Assembly (NCBI GenBank): GCA_019400425.1
Contig: JAFREE010000077.1
Span: forward strand, 53,278 to 117,277
DNA: 64,000 nucleotides
Origin: Hymenochaete sp. R1
Lineage: Eukaryota > Basidiomycota > Agaricomycetes > Hymenochaetales > Hymenochaetaceae
Direction: 5' to 3'
The notes below the pieces were generated by a model that saw only the letters and a list, made by a program, of their open reading frames with translations, was not told the origin of the DNA and made no database searches. Below, piece after piece: positions 23,728 to 33,844 of this stretch. How positions within the stretch are numbered: position 1 is the first letter of the stretch; the number at the start of each line of letters is the position of its first letter. The translations under genes and the position numbers were made by a program.

Positions 23728-24810
23728 TTAGAGAACGAGACCGAGAACGCCTCCAAGCGTACCGAACGCAAGCTGCGTAAGGACAGGAACGAGTCCTCCA
23801 ATCAAGGGAAGCAACACTTCGAGCAATCCACCAACGAGAGCGAGGACTGCCTTTACGAGCTCCCCGAGAATCTCACCGACTGCTTTTAATAAATCTCCGA
23901 TGATCGAGAGATCGCCTCCGAGGACCTTTAGGACTGCGGCGAGAGCGTTGCAAACGAGCTTTTAAAAATAAAACATTAGAATACATTCCAAAAAACAATC
24001 ACAGTTTATGATCTCGACACTCACAGTAAGAACCTTGCACAAAAGCTTCGCAACATCCTCAACAGCAACCTGAGCAGTCCCATCCACAGTAGCAAGCACC
24101 GTCGCAACCGGCGACCCAACCAACTTCCCGAGGTCAGTCACAGCCGCACCCACGATATCGACGATCTGCTGGAGGAGCGGGTCGATGATGTCTTTCGTGC
24201 AGTTCCCGGTCGTGATCGAATTCAGCTCGTCGATGACGTTGCTGAGGTCGGTGAGTAAGGCGTCGAGGATCGTAGGAACGGATTTGAGGCCGCTGGAGTT
24301 GTCGGAGGAGCGGGAGGAGAGGACGTCGAGGTCGACTTTGGGGTCGATTTGGTTCTTGGAGACGTCGACGAGTTGGCGGGCGGATAAAACATCAGCGTCT
24401 ACGTCTGGGGAGATGTCGTTGTGCGCGACTTTGACGAGTTGGCGGGCGGAAAGGACGTCAGCGTCGACTTTGGGGTCAACCTTGTTATGTTCGACGTCCA
24501 CAAGGCTTCCGCCGGGAACAGGAACAGGAAGTCCACGAGCAGAAAGGACGTCGACGTCGACCTTGGGGTCAATCGTGTTCTTCGACACGTCGACGAGTCC
24601 ACCGGCACGAGCGGAGAGGACGTCGACGTCCACCTTCGGGTCGACCTTGTTGTGCTCAACGCCGACGAGACCTCCAGGAGCACGCGCCGACAAGACGTCT
24701 ACGTCGATCTTGGGGGTGACTTTGTTGTTGGAGACGTTGACGCCGGAGAGGGGGGCGGCGGAGGCGAGCGCCGCGAGGGCGGAGAGGGCAAAGAGTTGGA
24801 ACGAGCGCAT
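23728..24810 (-). CDS. secreted protein with six ~22-residue acidic repeats (mirror copy)
   Basis: Two exons on the minus strand (24810-24025, 23958-23728), about 338 aa. Signal peptide MRSFQLFALSALAALASAA; then six repeats of the pattern V--N-I-PKVDVDVLSARA/Q; then SSDNSSGLKSVPTILDALLTDL and the same C-terminal domain as the gene at 9969. Exon 2 is 231 nt in both copies and the C-terminal halves are nearly identical, whereas the repeat arrays differ in number (six against eight) and wording (PKVDVDV against PDVDADV). Function unknown. Each repeat ends in Arg, as in the sister gene. Confidence 0.85.
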
Positions 24811-26935
24811 TATTGTTGTTGGATCGATGTGGGATCAAAGAGTGGAAGGGCGAGAGACGCGGGGGTCAACTCGTGTGTTTGGGCTGAGAGAGCTGAGGGA
24901 GGGGAGGAGCGAGGAGCGAAGAGACACAGAATGAGGAAAGGACTCTTCGATGGGGGGGTTGTAGCTCTTATACCCTATCTCCCGTCGTTTCTGCCGCGAC
25001 GTCTGCAAATGCGCACGCAAAAAAAAATCCAGGATGCAATTAATATTCAGAAGAGCTTCGATTCATTTCTGCGTATCTGCGTATCTGCGTTTGGCAATAA
25101 GCGACCGCTAGAACAGTAGAAAAGGCCTTACCGAAAAGAAACGAGCTCCACAGTCACAGCGAAGTTAGGAAAGCCCGTAACGCGGGAACTCAGAACGGGA
25201 ACAATCCCAGAAAAAAGCGTGTGGTCGGCTAGATAAACAAGCACAGCAGACATATTACCATAAGATGGGTGAACATATTTGACTTGAACACTAATACTTA
25301 TTGATTCTATGTTTCAAGATCTGTGAGGCAGACGAAATTTGGAAACATATTCTTATCCTCCTGCCAAAGTAAGGATATATTTCCAAATCCGTCAACACAA
25401 TAGATCCGAAAACATAGAATCAATAACTATTACACCCCGTTCCAATTATGTCCAACCATCTTATTGTGTTATGTCTCCCGTGAAGATAGCGGAATGACAT
25501 GCGCGTAAATCATTGGGAAGCCCCTTAGACCCTTAGTCGGGATTAGGGATCGGCATCACTCCTTGAACCTTTCATCCGAATTTGAACTAGCTGCAACTGG
25601 AACTGCTTCCTGTGATAAAGTTGCATGGTGGTGTTGTATTCCTAGCTTCTGACTTCTGAGTTCACGCGCAGAAGGGAAGGTCTAGTAGACAAAGGCTGCC
25701 AGTGAGACGCAGGCGTACTTCACTTGGGAGGACGCAACGAAAGCGACGATCGAAAGAAAAAAAACTCGGTTGAGACGTGTCGACCGCGTGCATCTCCTAG
25801 GAACCCGGCGCGGAGATCTGCAACATCGCTTAGCCAATGCCATATGTCGCAAAAAAAAAGTCAGAAAAAAAACATACGGGGCGGGGCCCGCCCTCGCCAT
25901 ACTCCCGGTTCCAGTTCCCCGAACATCCCGCCCACCCGCTTCCGTCCAATCGCTGCACCCTGAACACATCGCCATACCAACCTTGATCCTGAGTGGCGCG
26001 AGTGGGGCTTTCGCATTAGCGCTGACTCCGAACGTATGGGGAACGGTGAAGAATATGCAAATCAACGTCTGCACACTTCCTCTGTGTTATCCTGTGCTTC
26101 GGAAGGAGTTGGTGAGTTTGCCGAGGGGTGATTGGTTGCTGGGTGTTGCTCAGTGATGACGTCCAGTGACCTTAGAGCTTGGTGAAATTTGCTTGAATGG
26201 CAGGACAAGATCCGTGATGAGGTGTGCTCTGCTCTGAGATGAAAAAAAAAAGATCGTTTCGCGCTTCGTTGCGCTGATGAGTTGGCGTTAGAACAGAACA
26301 AAGGGTGGAAGGGAAGAGAGAAGAGAATTAGAGATGTCTGATAAAGAAGATTTTCTTTTCTTTTTTCTCATTCGTCGATAAAAATAGAGCGTGAGAACCA
26401 TGCATATCATATGCATATGTCCGATAATGTCGAGTCGACCGCGCCTTTCTCCTTTCTTGGGAAACTCAGAAACTCAGAAACTAGTACTGGACTCCCGCCG
26501 CCGCTCCGTGGTGGGTCTAATTTCTAAACGGGACTGATTCTCTAAATTCGAGGGCCAAAAAGGGAATGGGTAAAAGAATGAAGAAAAGAGAGAAAAGGAT
26601 ACAGAAGTGAAAGTGAAAGTGGTTTGGCTTGTACGGAATGATTCATCATTCAATGAAGAATGATGAGGGCCTCTCCAAATCCAAATCCAAATTCAATACT
26701 CCCTCTGCCCCGTCTTTATAACTTGTAATATTATATAATATATTATTAGATGACGGATGGGCGAGCGATGAGCGATGATACACTCACGAACCTTTTCCAC
26801 CTAGATGGTGGTGATCCAGACACCGACACCAACACCGACACCAACACTCGCAAAAATCCGACCCAACCCAGAACATGCATACGATTACGCATATGATACC
26901 CATCCATCACAATTCGTCAACGTCAATTAATATTG
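24811..26935. other. 2.1 kb gene-poor interval
   Basis: Contains the promoter of the repeat gene and, at 25292-25432, a foldback element. The rest has AT-rich and purine-rich stretches (for example TATTATATAATATATTATTA near 26730). The one longish minus-strand frame (25682-26074) has no support. Confidence 0.5.
25292..25432. repeat. foldback (MITE-like) inverted-repeat element
   Basis: The two ends are inverted copies: TATTGATTCTATGTTT at 25299-25314 and its exact complement at 25410-25425. Pairing continues inward with mismatches (AAGATCT/AGATCC, then ATTTGGAAA and TTTCCAAAT) to a loop of about 15 bases. The whole element is about 140 bp and is one imperfect hairpin. No coding capacity. It may be a small transposon relic or the source of a hairpin RNA; copy number cannot be judged here. 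Confidence 0.65.
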
Positions 26936-29900
26936 TCAAAAATCATCAATATCATCTTCCTCGAGCCAATTCCCACCCTGCTCGTCCCCTTCGTGTTCGT
27001 GTTCGTGTTCGTCCCTACTCACCGAACGATCCAACCCCGGCCCCTGCCCCGACCCCGGTGTATCGCCCTGCTTCCGTTTTCTCCTCGCCTGACGGTCCTC
27101 GTCCCCGCCCAGGAGATCGATACTTTCGTCCACGTCTAGATCCACGCCCAAATCCATAGCACTAACACCGTCTTTCACGTTAATATTAAGCGCACCGCCG
27201 CTGGGTCCTGCCTTCGAGCTGGGATCAGAAGCCGACGCGGAGTAGACGAGGGATGAGAAGGCAGAATGCGAAGCAGGCGGAAGGTCTGTTTGATCGTCCG
27301 GAAGGAAAAGGTCAGAAATGATGGGGGGGTCAGCTGGGTCAGCTCGAAAATCAAAATCAACAACATTTAAAGACGACTGATTCCGAGGAAAAAACAAAAT
27401 CGAGCTTCGAGAACCGAGCCGACTTGGAAAGCCCAAATTTTCGAACGGTATTTGTTGCGGGAATGAACTTCGAAGATGAGGAACGAGGGGAGGGGGAAGA
27501 GATGAGAAAAAAAGGGCCGTGATGGCGCACTGACTGACCATTCTCATTCCGACTTTGACTTTGGCTATATGCACCCTCCCCTACCCCTACCCCTACCCCT
27601 ACCCCCCGCGAGTCCGACGACTTCAGACTCAACACCTTTCCCATTTCCAGCGCAATCTCATTCCTCGAGTATCTCCCTACAACCTCATGAGACGAAGAAG
27701 CCCCAAGGCCGGGACGCTGTCGGAACCACATCCACACGTCCTGCAAAGCATCGTCAGCGTCGCGTGTCCGCTTGAGGACGTCGAAGAACGCGGGTTTGTA
27801 CATCTTCTGGGCGGTGCGGGGGACGGGTGAAGGGAGGGAATGGATAGTACCGAGAGTAAGGAGGTGGAATTGGTTCGGAGTTGCTTGGTACCACTGGAAT
27901 TAAAAAAGAAATTTAAGCAACCAATCAAATATCAAAGATAAAGTGAATGAGAAGACGGGTTGGCTTCGCGTCTCCCGATGACTTGAAAAGAAGAAAGAAA
28001 ATATGGTATTTCGTTTGCAAATCAAATCATGGATGTGCGATGGATTTGGGGTGGGGGAGAGAACAGATGAACGGAACGCCACTGACATGTTCTCCACCTC
28101 CCGCATCAACCCAACTGAGCCAATCGCAAAGCTCCCCACACTGGTCTACATCATCACAAAACTGAGTATAATTTTGATGGATATACAGCCCGAAGAGGCT
28201 CGAGTCGATGGGCGAATCGGAGTATAGTGACTAAAAAAGCAAGCAAGCAATCCATGAAGGAGCGAAGTGATGTCAGTATCGTTTTATTGGCAAGGGCGTG
28301 TATGAGAAATGACGAGAGAACGTACGTCCACGTTAAGCTTGCTCGTTCGTCGTTCGTGGTCTTTCAGCCACACCGGTAGGTTCGGCGGATCTGCCAGTCG
28401 CCAATCTGATTCTATCTCCTGTATTTTCTCCTTCGCGGTCGCAGACGAGCTTGGTTCGTCCCCTTTTCCTGAACCATACAAAGGTTTGAAAGTTTCGATG
28501 ATTTAGAGCTCAGGTGCTTGAAACTTGAGAGATGTGAGATTTAAGAGAGTAGACTCACGTCTATTATAAAGCACCTTCCCCATGAGATGGAATAGTGCCA
28601 GCGTTTGCTCCCTCCTTGTTACTGCCTCCAATCTAAAAGTTATGCGAGTCAAGAGGGGATGATATTATTCAGTATTCACTTCAATCCATCTTAAGTTCAC
28701 CGATAATGAACGAAGTCTCCGACTTACAATGCTAACGAACTTCGACCGCCACCTTTCCTTTTGCTCCCACCTTTATCTTTAGCTTTCCCCAAATTTCGCG
28801 AATGCGAAGACGATCGCCCGTAAGAGCAAGCGAACTGCAGAGCCATCACAGCACTTCGAATGTCGCCATTGGAGGTCTCGACGATGAATTCGATGTCTTG
28901 CTTCGAGGGGCGGTTCTCTGGAGACCTACTTGCAGACGTGTCGGAAAAGTGTTTGGAGATGAGTTCTTGGAGGGCACGTTGCATTAGCGTGGGCGCGATG
29001 GGATTAAATCTATAAAATGAATTGAACGGGACGAGTGATTAGATTTGGCGGTGATTTGAAGTAAATAGGAGAGGACAAAGAAAGTAAAGAAAGAAAGAAA
29101 AACTCACGATAGCTCCGTAACATAGGGCCCATTCACCATCTCCTTCGGCAAGACACTCCTAATATCAACTGTTTCCCTCCCACTCCCACCCCCACCCTGC
29201 ACTCGCTCATCTTGCGCTTCACCGCGTACCGATACATCGCTTATCAATATAACAAGAGGGATGCCAGTTGGGCCGCTGATAAAGGCTTCAAGTGCAGCGT
29301 GAAAAGCTTGTTGTGTAGGCTGGTGCAGGACGTTAGGCAAGTCTTCGAGGAGAATTATTTGTCGTTTCGAGTCCGTCCCAGAGGGTGTTCGGCCCCGAAT
29401 ACGATTGGCGGAAGATCGAGACGGAGGTGGAGAAGAATGGGCCTTTGAGGAAGTCCCGACGAGAGGCACGCAAGTGGCAGCACGGTTAAGGAACGTGTCA
29501 AATTTTTGATTTAGTCCCTCTCGACCTATTCATACATGTAGATGAGCGAAAGGGCATCGGAATAGTATTGACCAAGCAAACGTCACCATAATCATCCTCA
29601 AAAAATTTATGCTCGAGTTCACTTCTCCATTCCGAAATCTCGAAATCCATTTCGTTTGCCAGAACGCGTATCGTCGTGGTCTTCGCTGTTCCTGCGGGTC
29701 CAGTGAGTACCAGTATCCTCTTAAACGTTGAATAAAGGTTCGATTTTGATCCCGTATAAGAAGTCCGGGCGAATCAGTAAACCACATTGTCAGTTTAGGG
29801 CGACGAAAAAAAGATCGAAGCGTATTCATAAGAAACCCACCCGGTATTTACGCAGTTTGCCATTTAGGCCACCATCAAAAGCCTCCTGGAACCATCTACG

Positions 29901-30510
29901 GACATCCTCAACTTTGCGTTTGTGTACCGCTAAATCGTCCTGGAAAATCAAGCACGATACAAACAAGGTACGACGACACCAATTAGTGAGCAACGGTTAA
30001 AAAGTATGGACACAAAAAACACACACCTCTGTTTGTGGCTCGTAACGATCGACCCACAGCCGATTGTTTTCTTTTACCATTCATTAGTTTACAAGATGCA
30101 CGGACGTCCGACACGAAAGAACACACCTACTTCACGCTCAGAGCCCTTGCCCTTTCCAGTTTCATGCACTTCCATGTCTGCACTATCGTCGCTATCCAAG
30201 TTGATGACCTCTGTTGACTTGCCCTTGTTCACAGTTGATTTCGATTTACTGGACGCTAGAGCGGGAGATGGCGAAATGCTAAACATCGGTGGTCTCGAAA
30301 CCTTCATTGGCGCACCGAAGAAACAAGTCAGAAAGAACGTAATACAAGACAGAACAGTAAAGAGCACAACACCGAAAGAAGAGGCTTGAAAGACTTCGCA
30401 TTCTGTGACTTCTGACTTGCACTTTGGGCCTGAGTCTTCAGGGATGTCCTTTGGGATGCTTTCAGAGTAGAAGATGGCCTTGAGGAGCGCTTGCGGGAAG
30501 ACTCAAGCAT
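26936..30510 (-). CDS. RAD17: checkpoint clamp loader subunit Rad17
   Basis: Twelve exons on the minus strand: 30510-30373, 30301-30127, 30070-30027, 29939-29841, 29719-29587, 29525-29108, 29009-28728, 28632-28559, 28468-28326, 28230-28087, 27893-27603, 27529-26936. The phases agree throughout. Landmarks: a Ser/Lys-rich N-terminus; RLWVDRYEPQTEDDLAVHKRKVEDVRRWF, the Rad17 signature; Walker A GPAGTAKTTT; ISEWRSE; RQIILLEDLPNVLH (Walker B region); PLVILISDV; FNPIAPTLMQRAL; FIVETSNGDIRSAVMALQF; FHLMGKVLYNR; LYIHQNYTQFCDDVDQC; and an acidic end EEDDIDDF. Rad17 replaces Rfc1 in an RFC-like complex that loads the 9-1-1 clamp at damaged DNA. The Walker A has Ala in place of the usual Gly before Lys. 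The penultimate exon ends in a GTAGGG repeat. Confidence 0.92.
27574..27607 (-). repeat. GTAGGG tandem repeat at a RAD17 splice donor
   Basis: On the minus strand the sequence reads GGGGGTAGGGG and continues with further GTAGGG units into GGGGAGGG. The exon ends at 27603 by phase, so the repeat lies at the start of the intron. Each unit holds a donor-like GTAGGG and is 6 nt, so choosing another unit would keep the frame and add Val-Gly pairs. Confidence 0.6.
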
Positions 30511-31250
30511 TTCTGAGGTTTCCTGAGTAATGTGTACTCGTGTGTCGTTCTGCAACAGCGGCAACGCACAGGAAGATGGGGGGAGGGGGGTGGTATCAGG
30601 AGAAAGGGAGAAAAAGAGAGAGAGACGCAGAGAGAGACGCCGATCGTGTCGCGACGCGCGAGCATGACTAAGCATGAATGGAGGAAAATAGGCGCTCAGC
30701 TCCCTTGGACACGTTCGATTTCGTTCTAAACTCAGTACTAGTCAAGCTACAGCTCTGTTCAATCCGTATACTACGGTATAGATATGACCTCTCTTTCAGA
30801 AGCCTCGGCGCAATTATAAGACATTAAAATGGGACTTGAAAAGTATGTAAACCCCTCGAAAATAGTAATTGTCTCTGTGATAACCAAATCTTTTCGAAGA
30901 AACATGAATGAGAACACGTTCAAGTTGGCTCGGATGGTGGGCGGTGGGACGTCGAGCGCCGACGAGCTGCCGTTCAGGCTACTCCGAGTGTCGCAAGCGT
31001 CGCGGCGGCGAACAGCTTCAGAAGCACCTGCTTTAGTGTTTATGCATTTTCGTCTTTTGCCCAAGGGGTTCGACGATTATATCATCACAGCCATGATGTC
31101 ATTCGCAGTCATCGAGCGCCATGCCATGTCACGCCCAAGTTAGTCAATAATATTGATGCACTTTCATTTATAACCACCATCAAACGACCTTCACTGGCTC
31201 CAGCGACCTGAGCTCTACCTTCACCAACTCATACCACCAACTTACAATTA
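30511..31250. other. intergenic, divergent promoters of RAD17 and a small gene
   Basis: Includes a purine-rich tract near 30575-30640. No gene supported. Confidence 0.5.
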
Positions 31251-31568
31251 ATGTCGCAATCAACATCAACTTCTAAAGCATCTTTCTCTACCTCCACACA
31301 TATCGGCGGAGGAGACTCGAACGCAGACTACAACCCCACCTCCACCGATCTTGCCAGCCAGCCAGCAGGAGACGCAGGTCATTATGGAGGAGGCGTTGGT
31401 GATCGTACAGAAGGGTCACAGTTGAACGAAGGGCGGTTCGGTGCTGGGGTCGGGGGTCCGACGCAGGATGTGAGCACGGGTGATCAATATGGCAGTTCCG
31501 GGGGGTATGAGGTGGAGGGGGTTGAGAAGGTGCCTGTAGAGAAGGTAGAGAAAGTAAAGGTTGACTGA
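31251..31568 (+). CDS. small hydrophilic Gly/Ser-rich protein of unknown function
   Basis: Single exon, 105 aa. Ser/Thr-rich start (MSQSTSTSKASFSTSTHIGGG), a middle rich in Gly and Asp (GDAGHYGGGVGDRTEG, GRFGAGVGGPTQDV), and a tail with short VEKV repeats (EKVPVEKVEKVKVD). There is no cysteine, signal peptide or membrane segment. Composition resembles dehydration- or heat-soluble proteins, but I recognise no family, so this is only a compositional remark. The ATG follows a pyrimidine- and CA-rich leader typical of fungal genes. Confidence 0.65.
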   Translation: MSQSTSTSKASFSTSTHIGGGDSNADYNPTSTDLASQPAGDAGHYGGGVGDRTEGSQLNEGRFGAGVGGPTQDVSTGDQYGSSGGYEVEGVEKVPVEKVEKVKVD

Positions 31569-32174
31569 AATGAGTTGTAGAGGGTACGTGATTGTTTGAG
31601 ATGGGTTCCAGTGCGGTGCTGATTAAAGATCTAGAGCTTTTCGCCAAACAAAACGGATGCACACATGCATTTGTATTATTATCAAGCAATCTACGTTAAA
31701 GTAGAAGGCGCAGGTGCTCACTGAAATCAAGAACTCAAGTCGGGGTCAGCTTCCTTTTGGCGGTGCTTATAGTACGGATAGCCTTGATTATCGAACCTTT
31801 AAAGTCCTTGAACGTATAATGTTGGTTCTCTCTGGAGCGTGAGGCTGCGGTCGGTCACATACTTCTTCTCTTAAAGATAAGCTTACGGAACATTTGACGA
31901 CCTCCCTTCTCTGCGGTGTGCAATGAAAGTTTAGTTGCAAACTGTTAAGTATTTGACAGTGGTTAATAGCTCGAGACCAGCTCAGTGGAGATGCGTAAGT
32001 ATTTTATCTACAGAGCTATACAAACGAAAAGTCTCGCGTCTAAATCAATAATGGACGGTAAGAGAGTTTGATGCAACGAGGAAGAAGTTCATTGCCTTCC
32101 CGCAAGCTAATGATCAGCATCATGTAAAATAACACCGCAAAACCATCAGTGCGAAATATGCCTAAACCGGTTAT
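31569..32174. other. intergenic, 0.6 kb
   Basis: Trailer of the small gene and the 3' side of the orphan-family gene. Nothing supported. Confidence 0.5.
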
Positions 32175-33515
32175 TCATCCCTCGAAATCGAAAGTTTCTA
32201 CGTCCCTCAATGCTCTTGCGACCTGTGCTTCTTCGACGTACAAGCCATTGGCTTTTTCTTCAAATTCCTTTCCCCTCTTCATGGCCTCTTCTTTTGAGAA
32301 ATTCAATGCTTTCAGATACATATCCCGTTCTTCGTGATATTCTTCTAAAGTATTGTTCAGTTCCTTCGTTGTCAATGACGCACTTCAGCACACGTAGAAA
32401 ACTCAAAATACGAAGGAATTAATTCGGACATACCTTTTTGAGCTGAGCCTGGTAGTTCGGCTCTTCTGCTTCTCGCACTTTCCTATCCCGAACGAGGATG
32501 TTTGTCTTAGTCTTCGAAAGGGCTTCCATCGCGTTCATCACCGAATCGTATTCTTCTTTAGGAAAGCCGGCCTCGAAAGGAGGGATCGGTTTACCTGCCC
32601 TCCTCCGTTTTGCTTCCCAGCTTCGGAGATTATCTCTCTTCGAGCTCCAGCGTATCCACACCTCCCCGATGTTCTCTGCGGTTACTGATTCCGCCAAGGT
32701 TTGGAGCGCAACGCCGTATAAAGTGTAGTGATGCTTGTGGTGCACCGTCGAGGGCGTCAACGTTTGGAGGGAATAACCTGTCTCGTTGCTGGCGGCTTGG
32801 CGTTTGTATTCGCCTTCCCGTGCCCTATCCGCAAATTCTACGTGTTCTGTGCCCTTTGTGTGAGCAGTCTCCTCATCAAACCCAAGTTCGGCAAGGCAAA
32901 CTTTCCGAGCTTCTTCATATTCAGCAAGCTTCGCCTTGAATTTCTGAAAAAAAAAAGTCATAAACCGTCTTTCCATGGCTTAAAACATCGATAGAAACGT
33001 ACCGATACGAGGGATGCGGGATCCTCTTCAGATCCTCGATTATCGGGATGCTGGTTCATCTCATTAAGGCGCCTAACTGCAACTTTCTTGATCTCGCGCA
33101 TTGGACCAATGGCTTTCTCTGCAGTGTCGTATTCTTTCTTATCAATGCGATGATTGAGTTCTTCAGTGAGCGCAAGATTCTTCCTTTCATACAGTCCAGC
33201 CATAAAAGTAACTAAATTCTTCAAAGTTTCCGCCAAAGGATCCCAAATAGTCAATATGTTGTCGACGGTGGCAGGCGTCCCCAGGATCTGGAGCCGTACA
33301 CCGTGAGCGCGATTATGATGCTCGTAGAACAGAACGTTGGTATCCTTGATTTTCTTTCTTCTTTTGGCAGTGCTAGAACCGGCCTCAGCTGAGTTCGATT
33401 GTTCATTGTCGGCCTTTCTCTTCTTCTCTTCCGACCCCCTTGGTCCAGGAAGAAGCTCGCGGCTGCTGGATCCCTGAGGAGTTCCTTCTTGTTGTTTTTG
33501 TTGCTGTAGAGCCAT
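32175..33515 (-). CDS. orphan-family protein with two internal repeats (copy A)
   Basis: Three exons on the minus strand (33515-33003, 32943-32434, 32363-32175), about 403 aa. A basic, disordered N-terminus with a likely nuclear signal (EEKKRKAD, TAKRRKKIKD) precedes two related halves. Half one is NVLFYEHHNRAHGVRLQILGTPATVDNILTIWDPL followed by charged helices. Half two is HHKHHYTLYGVALQTLAESVTAENIGEVWIRW and more helices with FPKEEYDSVMNAMEAL. Each half ends in a helix of the type LAEYEEARKVCLAELGFDEETAHTKG (second copy: LEEYHEERDMYLKALNFSKEEAMKRG). The ATG at 33515 is the first in frame. The gene at 50057 has the same layout and splice phases. I do not recognise the family; predicted mostly helical, possibly nuclear. 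Confidence 0.8.
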
Positions 33516-33844
33516 GACAACCAAAATCAGAACGACAGCGAGAATCAAGTAAAGGAAGCTAGATGTAGAGACGAGACGGAGGCAGAAGGCTGGAAAATGA
33601 CAAGGCAGCTGGGTGAGTGACTGGACGTGCGCGGGTCTGGTGGACGTTGCGATGTTGAATAAATGAGGGTCGGAGGCTGATGGGGACACTAAAAGAGAGG
33701 CGTTTAGTTTGCTTCTAATTCACTCTCGCCACATTGCTGGCTGAGCTCACTGGTAACGCAAAGAAATCTGGTCTTTGTTGCAGTGTTACAAAGTTACTAT
33801 TGATCCACGGTATAGGAAAATTATTTACCCAGGTCAGATCGCTT
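33516..33844. other. short intergenic interval
   Basis: Promoter of orphan copy A and the ORC5 trailer; no gene. Confidence 0.5.

Larger units (their letters stand above)
22505..24810. repeat. right arm of an inverted segmental duplication
   Basis: Mirror of 9969-12274: GST (plus) and secreted repeat gene (minus), with related intergenic and promoter sequence. See the left arm entry. Confidence 0.85.

Noticed and set aside
25682..26156. Frames of about 130 codons on both strands in the gene-poor interval
   Set aside because: Low-complexity A runs interrupt the region and no motif or splice extension supports a gene.
27569..27607. CCCCTA repeat as an internal telomere sequence
   Set aside because: It is explained as GTAGGG units at a RAD17 exon/intron border and is only about five units long.
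30829..31143. 104-codon frame MGLEKYVNPSKIV upstream of the small Gly/Ser-rich gene
   Set aside because: Not similar to anything, overlapped by an opposite frame, and located in a divergent promoter.
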